Positions 20,059-27,450 of a DNA stretch of 64,000 bases are shown here, in pieces. Source of the stretch: Arachidicoccus terrestris (GTDB lineage Bacteria > Bacteroidota > Bacteroidia > Chitinophagales > Chitinophagaceae). The stretch lies in the NCBI RefSeq assembly GCF_020042345.1, contig NZ_CP083387.1, positions 2,542,001-2,606,000 on the forward strand, written 5' to 3'. Numbering within the stretch: the first letter of the stretch is position 1; every line of letters starts with the position of its first letter. The notes beneath the pieces are model-generated. The model worked only from the letters and a program-made list of their open reading frames with translations. It searched no databases and was not told the DNA's origin. Position numbers and translations under genes: made by a program.

Positions 20059-20087
20059 AAAAGAACATAAATAGTAAGCTTTAAATT

Positions 20088-22496
20088 ATGGGACGTAAAA
20101 TTTTTCTACTGTATTTGGGGTTGGCGGGTATGTTGATGACGGCCCGCGCCCAGACCGGCACAGCCCCCAGGATTACAAAACTGTTTAATTTCGGGTGGAA
20201 ATTCCATTACGGAGATATTGAAGGTGCTGAAAAGCCCGGCTTTAGCGATCAGAGCTGGGAAACATTGGATATTCCACATGATTTTCAGATCAACCAGCCT
20301 TGGGATAAGACCGCTGGCGGCGCCAGAGGATTTAAGAAGATGGGGGTGGGTTGGTACCGGAAAACGTTTCAGGCAGAACCTGCCTGGAAATCACGTCGTG
20401 TCATTTTGGATTTCGAAGGCATGATGGCTTTAGGCAAGGCCTGGGTAAACGGGCATGAAGTCGGCGCCACTGACTACGGTTATCTTGGCTTTGGTGCAGA
20501 TATTACGAAACTGCTTCATTATGATCGGCCGAATGTGGTTGCCGTTCGTTGCTCCACTGGAAAAAGAGGGGGCTCCAGATGGTATACCGGCGGCGGTCTG
20601 TTCAGAGACGTCCACTTAATCATAAAAGATACGGTTGCCATAGCCCGGCACGGCATATACGTTACCACACCGGTAATAGGCCCAGATAAAGCCACTGTAA
20701 AAATACGTGTGGGAATAGACGGCATTACCAATAAAAGCTATGACCTGAAAATTGAAACCCGGATCTTGGGTCCAGACGGAAAGGAAGTGGCGAGCAATAC
20801 GGCAGATGCGCCTAAACGCAATAAACTCAGAACGGTCGAGGTAGACCTGCCGCTGTTGTCGGTACCAGCGCCGAAGCTTTGGTCCATAGAGACACCGAAT
20901 TTGTACAATGCAAAGGTCTCGTTGATTCTAAATGGCCGGAAAGTGGATCAGGTAACGCAGGAATTTGGCATCCGGACCATCGAGTTCTCAAAGGAATTTG
21001 GGTTCAAACTCAATGGTAAGAAAGTATTTCTTAAAGGAATTGCTAATCATGATGACCTGGGCGCACTCGGCGTTGCAGCCTACGAAACAGCGATTGCCCG
21101 TGAAATGGATACATTGAAGGCTTTTGGCTTTAATGCCATCAGAACCTCACATAACCCCTATTCACCATCCTTTTTAAAGCTGGCGGATAAAAAAGGCATA
21201 CTGATCGTTGATGAATTGTATGATAAATGGAGTAATCATTCCTATCTGCTGGGAGAAAAACCGTGGACATCCACCTGGTATAAAAATGAGATTGAATGGC
21301 TGAAAAGAGACCGGAATCACCCCTCCGTCATCTTGTGGTCTTTTGGTAATGAACTTCAGATGCGGGAAGACCTGGCAGGATTTCCGACGGGTGACTGGGG
21401 TGTCACGACCTATCGGATCATGAATGTACTGGCCAAACGTTATGATTCTACCAGGCCCACCACGGTGGCTATGTTTCCGGCACGGGCAGGGGGTGTCGGC
21501 AAGTCGGATCCCAGCTTTAACACCAAAATTGTGCCGCCGGAACTCGCGACGGTCACAGAAGTCTCCAGCTTTAACTATAGATGGGCAAATTATCAGGATT
21601 ATTTGAAACATGCCCCAGGCATGAATATCTTTCAAAGTGAAGCATCGACCAACGAGTTAACCGCTCCATTTTTTGGCATGAACCGCGATAAAATGATCGG
21701 GCTGGCTTATTGGGGTGCGATCTCCTATTGGGGAGAGTCAAACAAATGGCCAAAGAAAGGCTGGGATTATTCGTATTTTGACCATGCGCTGAACCCTTAT
21801 CCCGAAGCTTACCTGATCAAAAGTATCTTTACTGACAAGCCTTTAGTCCGCATTGCCGTGCAGGGCACAAAGGCCGATTCTATGGTGTGGAATGATATAA
21901 TGGTTGGCAGGAACAACGCCGTTTCCCAGTGGAACTGGACAAAGGGGAAATCTTATAATATCAACACCTATACGAATGCAGAGGAGGTAGAACTGCTGGT
22001 CAACGGGCATTCCGTTGGTATTAAGAAAAATGATGCGCCGGGTAACAAGAAAAACATCATTCTTTGGGAGAATATTCCCTATAAAGCGGGCAAGATCGTT
22101 GCAATTGCCAGAACCGGAGGCAAAGAAGTGGCTCGTCAGGAAATAGAGTCGACCGGCAAAGCCGTTGCTTTGAAGCTGGTCGCGGAAAACAATGCCTGGA
22201 AAGCCGGTGGTATGGATCTTAATTATGTAAAAGTATATGCAGTGGATAAAAAGGGAAGAAGGGTCTACACGGTAAATCCGGAAACCGTAACTTTTACAGT
22301 TAACGGAGCAGCGACTATTCGGGCTGTCGACAACGGGGATCAGTATAGCGATGGGCTTTTTGATGGCAACAAAAAAAAGCTGCATAACGGATTTGCCATG
22401 GCCATTCTCCGGTCTGCGCAGATCGCAGGAACGGTGACGCTGAAAGCTGACGCTGAGGGATTAAAATCCGCTGTGTATAGGACGATTACAAAATAA
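20088..22496 (+). CDS. GH2 glycosidase (beta-galactosidase-like) with DUF4982-type tail
   Basis: 802 residues with a Sec signal peptide (to ARAQ). Domain order: GH2 sugar-binding jelly roll (~30-190; DIPHDF, GVGWYRKTF), Ig-like domain (~190-305), TIM barrel (~305-600), then two beta domains (~615-802) resembling DUF4982 and a bacterial Ig/invasin-type module. The barrel has RTSHNPYSPSFLKLADKKG, the acid/base Glu422 in HPSVILWSFGNE and a likely nucleophile Glu518 in NIFQSEAST. Such enzymes release non-reducing beta-galactosyl or related residues; in this locus RG-I galactan or arabinogalactan side chains are the natural guess. First intact gene after promoter site A; the next GH2 starts 58 bp downstream. 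Confidence 0.9.
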   Translation: MGRKIFLLYLGLAGMLMTARAQTGTAPRITKLFNFGWKFHYGDIEGAEKPGFSDQSWETLDIPHDFQINQPWDKTAGGARGFKKMGVGWYRKTFQAEPAWKSRRVILDFEGMMALGKAWVNGHEVGATDYGYLGFGADITKLLHYDRPNVVAVRCSTGKRGGSRWYTGGGLFRDVHLIIKDTVAIARHGIYVTTPVIGPDKATVKIRVGIDGITNKSYDLKIETRILGPDGKEVASNTADAPKRNKLRTVEVDLPLLSVPAPKLWSIETPNLYNAKVSLILNGRKVDQVTQEFGIRTIEFSKEFGFKLNGKKVFLKGIANHDDLGALGVAAYETAIAREMDTLKAFGFNAIRTSHNPYSPSFLKLADKKGILIVDELYDKWSNHSYLLGEKPWTSTWYKNEIEWLKRDRNHPSVILWSFGNELQMREDLAGFPTGDWGVTTYRIMNVLAKRYDSTRPTTVAMFPARAGGVGKSDPSFNTKIVPPELATVTEVSSFNYRWANYQDYLKHAPGMNIFQSEASTNELTAPFFGMNRDKMIGLAYWGAISYWGESNKWPKKGWDYSYFDHALNPYPEAYLIKSIFTDKPLVRIAVQGTKADSMVWNDIMVGRNNAVSQWNWTKGKSYNINTYTNAEEVELLVNGHSVGIKKNDAPGNKKNIILWENIPYKAGKIVAIARTGGKEVARQEIESTGKAVALKLVAENNAWKAGGMDLNYVKVYAVDKKGRRVYTVNPETVTFTVNGAATIRAVDNGDQYSDGLFDGNKKKLHNGFAMAILRSAQIAGTVTLKADAEGLKSAVYRTITK

Positions 22497-22554
22497 TGAA
22501 CAGAGAACGTTAAAACAGTTTAATTAAATCTGTGAATAAGTAAAAATCAATGAT

Positions 22555-25500
22555 ATGGATATTTCAAGGAGAGATGTAATTAAATTATTTGGAGGACTGG
22601 CTCCTGTCGTTTTGGCTCCCAGGGCTTTCTCGAAATCTTTGTTTCGCGCACAAAAAGAGCAGTCATTTGAGGGCTTCCTGGCGGATAAAAATATAGAAGG
22701 GTCCGTGAAGTTGAACTTTAATGCTGACTGGCGGGTATTTGTGGGAGATCCTGAAACCGCCGGTGCACCAATGTTTGACGATAGCGGATGGGACCATCAT
22801 ACGTTACCTTATGCCTGGAATGAAAACGATGCTTTTAAAAATGACATTGCTAAGCTGTCGACCGGGGTTGCTTGGTACAGAAAACATTTTAAATTGCCCG
22901 AGTCATTCAGGGGAAAGAAGATATTCCTGGAATCTGAAGGGCTTCGTCAGGCCGGTTTTTTCTATTTGAATGGGAAATTGATCGGCAGAAGTGAAAACGG
23001 GATAATGGCTTTTGGTTTTGATCTGAGCAATGATGTATACTTTGGCGATAAGGAAAATGTTCTGGCGGTTAGAACAGATAATAGCTGGGACTATAAAGAG
23101 CAGGCGACGGGTTCCAGGTATCAATGGAATGACCGGAATTTTTATGCCAATTATGGCGGACTGAATAAAAACGTCTATATCCATGTCAAACCTGAGATAT
23201 ACCAGACATTACCCCTTTATTCCGCTCTCGGGACCACGGGTGTATATGTATATGCGACAGATATCGATATTCAGGGAGCAACAGCCGTAATCCATGCCGA
23301 AAGCGAGATAAAAAATGATAGTCCGGTCTCAAAGAAAGTTTATTTACAGGCAACGGTTGCTGATCCTGATGGAAAGGTCATCGCCCGCTTTGAAAGTGCC
23401 GAAATTATTCTTGAAAATGGCGCGACAATGACATTGAAGACATCCGGATTGGCACAGCAGCTTCATTTCTGGAGTTGGGGATATGGCTATCTATATGACG
23501 TAATTACTGAAATTAAGTCAGGAACGGAGGTGATAGACAAGACCGTCACCCGGACGGGGTTCAGAAAAACAGCGTTTAGAAACGGCATGATTTATCTAAA
23601 TGACCGGGTAATCAATATCCATGGATACGCCCAGCGGACTACCAATGAGTGGCCTTCGATTGGTTTGTCTGTGCCTGCCTGGCTAAGTGACTATAGTAAT
23701 GGCCTGATGGTAGAAGGGAATGCCAATCTGGTCCGCTGGATGCATGTGACCCCGTGGAAACAGGACGTGGAAAGTTGTGACCGCGTTGGGCTGATGCAGG
23801 CCATGCCGGCTGGTGATTCGGAAGGAGATGTCCACGACCGCCGCTGGGGACAGCGTAAAGAAGTGATGCGTGACGCTATTATTTATAATAGAAATAACCC
23901 CAGTATCATATTTTATGAGTGCGGCAATCACGGTATTGCGGACAGCCGGATGCAGGAGATGAAAGATATCCGGGATCAATATGACCCCTATGGCGGTAGG
24001 GCCATCGGATCACGGGAAATGCTGGGCAGCCGGGTGGCGGAATATGGAGGAGAAATGCTGTATGTTGACAAGAGTGCCACTAAGCCACTTTGGGAAATGG
24101 AGTTTTCCAGAGACGAAGGCCTGAGGAAGTATTGGGATAATTATACGCCTCCTTTCCATAAAGACGGAGACGGGCCACTTTATAGAGGTGAAAAGGCGCC
24201 CGCATATAATCATAATATGCAGTCACATGCCATGGAAAATGTGGTGCGCTGGTACGAATACTGGAAATGCCGGCCAGGCACCGGCAGGCGTGTCAGTTCC
24301 GGGGGCGTCAATATCGTGTTTGCGGATTCGAATACACATCACCGAGGCCAGGAGAATTACAGGACCAGCGGTGAGGTGGATGCCATGCGGATAAAAAAAC
24401 AGAATTATTATGCCAATCAGGTTATGTGGGATGGATGGGTGGATATTGAAAAACACGATCTGCACATTATCGGCCACTGGAATTATAAGGAGGGAATTAC
24501 AAAAGACATGTATGCAGTATCCACTTCCCCAAAGGTGGAGCTGTTCCTGAATGGAAAATCACTTGGTTTTGGTCATAGAAGTAATGAATTCTTATTTCAG
24601 TTTAAAAATGTAAAGTGGCAACCCGGCTCATTGGAAGCCAAGGGCTATGATGAAGCGGGAAAGCAGATCTGTAGTGATCATTTAAATACGGTTGGTGAGC
24701 CGGCGGCCATCAAACTTAGTCTGATTGAAAGGCCTACAAAGTTCATCGCGGACGGGCATGACCTGCAGCTGGTTGAGGTTGAAGTGGTTGACAAAAATGG
24801 TCATCGCTGTCCGACAGCACTTAATATGATTGAATTCAACGTAGCGGGACCCTGTGAATGGAAGGGTGGCATTGCGGTCGGGCCGGGTAATTATATAGGC
24901 GCTAAAACGCTTCCTGTGGAAGGCGGCGTCAATCGTGTGTTTATTCGTTCCACTTCAACAGCTGGCAAAATTACGGTTCAGGCAAATTCTAAAGGGCTGC
25001 AACCAGATAGCCTGTCCTTCGAATCAGATAAAATAGAGGTTATAAATGGGCTGTCTAAGTTACTTCCGTCTGCGGGGCTCACCGGAAGACTGAACAGAGG
25101 TGCTACTCCCAAATCCGCTTCCTATAAGGTAAGCAGAATTGCTGTTGACGTACTTTCTGCAACGGCGGGCGCTAATCAAGACAAGGTGAGTGCCTGCTAT
25201 GATGACCATGATAAAACAGGTTGGTCTAACGACGGTCATCTTAATACAGCTTGGATCGCTTTCAACCTGGAAAGAGAGGCTATGCTTAGCAGTATTGATA
25301 TGAAACTAAACGGATTCAGGACGAAGGTGTATCCCATATCTGTCAAGATTGACGATATTGAAGTTTTCAGGGGAAAGACTCAAAGGGACCTGGGCTATAA
25401 TACGATTGAGTTTAAGCCAACCAAAGGTAAAACGGTTAAAATAAGTCTCGTCGGTTCGACGCAAACAGAAGACCATATCGAAGGTGAAGTTAACGGTAAG

Positions 25501-25590
25501 AAACTGGGAGATGGTATTGAGTCGGCAGGCGCTGATAAGAAAGGCTCCCTGGGTATTATGGAAATTGAGTTTTATGAAAAAGCCAGATAA
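22555..25590 (+). CDS. GH2-superfamily protein with altered acid/base site and C-terminal F5/8-type domain
   Basis: 1011 residues. The N-terminus (MDISRRDVIKLFGG then LAPVVLAP) resembles a Tat signal. It shows the GH2 order: sugar-binding domain (~50-225), Ig-like domain (~230-340), TIM barrel (~345-640), DUF4982-like segment (~655-730), further beta domains and a C-terminal discoidin-like module (~870-1011; GWSNDGHLNTAWIAFNL). In the barrel, where GH2 enzymes read W-S-x-G-N-E, this one has FYECGNHGI: the acid/base Glu is His459, while Glu455 lies four residues earlier. PLWEMEF offers Glu514/Glu516 as nucleophile candidates. Either an unusual GH2 subfamily with a relocated acid or a binding protein. 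It lies between two other GH2-line genes and an esterase. Confidence 0.82.
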   Translation: MDISRRDVIKLFGGLAPVVLAPRAFSKSLFRAQKEQSFEGFLADKNIEGSVKLNFNADWRVFVGDPETAGAPMFDDSGWDHHTLPYAWNENDAFKNDIAKLSTGVAWYRKHFKLPESFRGKKIFLESEGLRQAGFFYLNGKLIGRSENGIMAFGFDLSNDVYFGDKENVLAVRTDNSWDYKEQATGSRYQWNDRNFYANYGGLNKNVYIHVKPEIYQTLPLYSALGTTGVYVYATDIDIQGATAVIHAESEIKNDSPVSKKVYLQATVADPDGKVIARFESAEIILENGATMTLKTSGLAQQLHFWSWGYGYLYDVITEIKSGTEVIDKTVTRTGFRKTAFRNGMIYLNDRVINIHGYAQRTTNEWPSIGLSVPAWLSDYSNGLMVEGNANLVRWMHVTPWKQDVESCDRVGLMQAMPAGDSEGDVHDRRWGQRKEVMRDAIIYNRNNPSIIFYECGNHGIADSRMQEMKDIRDQYDPYGGRAIGSREMLGSRVAEYGGEMLYVDKSATKPLWEMEFSRDEGLRKYWDNYTPPFHKDGDGPLYRGEKAPAYNHNMQSHAMENVVRWYEYWKCRPGTGRRVSSGGVNIVFADSNTHHRGQENYRTSGEVDAMRIKKQNYYANQVMWDGWVDIEKHDLHIIGHWNYKEGITKDMYAVSTSPKVELFLNGKSLGFGHRSNEFLFQFKNVKWQPGSLEAKGYDEAGKQICSDHLNTVGEPAAIKLSLIERPTKFIADGHDLQLVEVEVVDKNGHRCPTALNMIEFNVAGPCEWKGGIAVGPGNYIGAKTLPVEGGVNRVFIRSTSTAGKITVQANSKGLQPDSLSFESDKIEVINGLSKLLPSAGLTGRLNRGATPKSASYKVSRIAVDVLSATAGANQDKVSACYDDHDKTGWSNDGHLNTAWIAFNLEREAMLSSIDMKLNGFRTKVYPISVKIDDIEVFRGKTQRDLGYNTIEFKPTKGKTVKISLVGSTQTEDHIEGEVNGKKLGDGIESAGADKKGSLGIMEIEFYEKAR

Positions 25591-25672
25591 GGGTATAACG
25601 TTTCACTTTTTGCGGATTCCGGTATTTATAACCTTTAAGTGATCTGAATGTATACATGTAAAATTATTGTAA

Positions 25673-27214
25673 ATGAAAAATCGTCTTGTTATACTGTTAC
25701 TATTTTTATCTGCTACCCTGCAGTCGGAAGCTTTTGTGAAGATTCCGGATATTCTTTCAAGCGGTATGGTCTTGCAGCAGCAGGCCAGTGTTCCTATTTG
25801 GGGAACGGCGCTGCCCGGTGAGGCAGTTGTTGTTTCCTTTGGTGGCCAAACCCGTGAGACGAAGGCAGACATGTCTGGCAAATGGAAAGTCTTTCTGGAT
25901 CCTATGGAGGCCACAGACAGCGGCCGGACAATGGTTATTAGAGGCATCAATACAATCCATTTAAAAGACATCGTGATAGGAGAAGTGTGGCTGTGTGCTG
26001 GTCAGTCTAATATGCAGCTTGTTTTATCCAGAACAGTTAAGGGGGATTCTGTGGTTGCGTCTGCGAACTATCCCATGTTGCATTTCTTTAATGTCAACAG
26101 GGAAAACGCTTTTGGTCACTCAAGAGGCCCGCTGGGTATTTGGGAGCCGTGTACGCCATCATCGGTGAAAGCGTTCTCTGCTGCGGCTTATTACTTTGGA
26201 TTGGCCCTGCAAAATAAACTGAAAGTGCCTGTAGGGATTATCAACGCGTCCTTTGGGGGCTCCCAGGCGGAGGCCTGGACACCCGAGGCCTATTTAGCCG
26301 TGCCCGACCTGCAGCCCTGCATTGATCGTGATACGCTTTGGGCCAGTCAGCGTGCCGGGGTGCAGGCCAGCTATGAAAGGCAGCTAAAGGACTGGAAGAT
26401 ATATGCTGAAAAAGAGAAAGGGGCAGGAAGACGGACGAAAGAGGCACCACATCAACCTGAAGCATTGAGAGACTACCGACCTACTGCTTCCATTTATGAT
26501 TGCATGATAGAACCTCTGATCCCCTTTCAGATCAAGGGCTGCCTCTGGTATCAGGGAGAAAGCAATGAGGGGCGCGCAGAACAATATGGAATTCTCTTGC
26601 CTGCGATGATCAAAGCTTGGCGAGATAGGTGGAAACTGTCGTTTCCGTTTGGCATTGTACAGCTTCCCAATTACCGGGATAAAAAAGATGTTCCGGTAGA
26701 TGGCGCCTGGAGTTTTCTGAGGGATGCGCAGAGAAAGACCGCCGGTAGCGTTGAGAAAACAGGCTTGATCGTTTTAATAGATGCAGGGGAGGCGCACAAT
26801 ATCCACCCGCATAATAAAGAGATTGTCGGCCAGAGAATGCTGAGATGGGCACTGGCAAGGGTTTATCGACTTGATATGTTGCCAGGCGGTCCCAGATTTG
26901 TCAAGGCCACTGCGTCAAAAGGTGCAATGACTGCCTATTTTGATATTTGTGGAAGCGGATTAATAACCACTGATGGAAAGGCGCCGGCATCATTTGCATT
27001 AGCGGGGGCTGACCATAAATGGTATTGGGCCAAGGCGAAAATAGTAAATAAACATGAAGTCAGGATATGGAGCAGGGATGTGAAAAAACCGGTAGCGGTG
27101 CGCTATGCGTTTAATAATAATCCAAATGATCCGAATCTTACCAATGATTCAGGCGTTCCAGCCTCACCATTCCGGTCCGACAACTGGAACGGCCCTACAC
27201 ATGGTAAGCGGTAG
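25673..27214 (+). CDS. Sialate O-acetylesterase-like SGNH esterase
   Basis: 513 residues with a Sec signal peptide (to about QSEAF). Signature motifs of the SASA family are all present: VWLCAGQSNM with nucleophile Ser112, NASFGGSQAEAWTPE, CLWYQGESNEG, and the DAGEAHNIHPHNK segment with His378. The early part (~25-100; LSSGMVLQQ...VPIWGTA) is the beta domain usually inserted at the start of these proteins. Members remove O-acetyl groups from sialic acids, but relatives in plant-polysaccharide loci act on acetylated xylan or pectin fragments; the surrounding genes make the latter likelier here. It starts 82 bp after the GH2 gene and is followed by a strong inverted repeat. Confidence 0.88.
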   Translation: MKNRLVILLLFLSATLQSEAFVKIPDILSSGMVLQQQASVPIWGTALPGEAVVVSFGGQTRETKADMSGKWKVFLDPMEATDSGRTMVIRGINTIHLKDIVIGEVWLCAGQSNMQLVLSRTVKGDSVVASANYPMLHFFNVNRENAFGHSRGPLGIWEPCTPSSVKAFSAAAYYFGLALQNKLKVPVGIINASFGGSQAEAWTPEAYLAVPDLQPCIDRDTLWASQRAGVQASYERQLKDWKIYAEKEKGAGRRTKEAPHQPEALRDYRPTASIYDCMIEPLIPFQIKGCLWYQGESNEGRAEQYGILLPAMIKAWRDRWKLSFPFGIVQLPNYRDKKDVPVDGAWSFLRDAQRKTAGSVEKTGLIVLIDAGEAHNIHPHNKEIVGQRMLRWALARVYRLDMLPGGPRFVKATASKGAMTAYFDICGSGLITTDGKAPASFALAGADHKWYWAKAKIVNKHEVRIWSRDVKKPVAVRYAFNNNPNDPNLTNDSGVPASPFRSDNWNGPTHGKR

Positions 27215-27254
27215 CGGCAGGCAACTGAGGCAGGGAAAGTGCCTTTAATAATGC

Positions 27255-27291
27255 TGTTCGTTAAGTATAATTTTATTATACTTAACGAACA
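27255..27291. repeat. Perfect 17-bp inverted repeat with TTT loop
   Basis: The arms TGTTCGTTAAGTATAAT and ATTATACTTAACGAACA are perfect reverse complements around a 3-base loop. It sits between the esterase stop (27214) and the GH115 start (27451). There is no T-run on either side, so it is not a standard intrinsic terminator. It could be an mRNA-stabilising or processing hairpin, or a dimeric-regulator operator. The stem is AT-rich apart from the GTTCG base. Confidence 0.75.
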
Positions 27292-27450
27292 CCTGCCCTG
27301 CGTGATTGGCAGAGAATGCATAAGGTGTTTCCAATCTGCCCGCTATACAGGCGAGAGCCTGCGGGCGTTACAGCCAAAGACCTCTTTTTAGTTTTGATCC
27401 GTCTGGCGGCCGTAACAATAAACCATTGCACAAAAAGTGAAAAACAGAGC

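Larger units (their letters stand above)
19185..20087. other. 903-bp gap holding a promoter and gene debris
   Basis: No intact gene. The first ~255 bp show stop-rich sequence without a recognisable feature. At 19443-19488 there is a tandem-repeat operator and -7 box (separate entry). From 19631 a signal-peptide-like start is followed by frame-shifted coding-like segments (separate entry). The gap therefore probably reflects loss of one gene from the enzyme run, leaving its promoter to serve the genes downstream. Confidence 0.6.
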
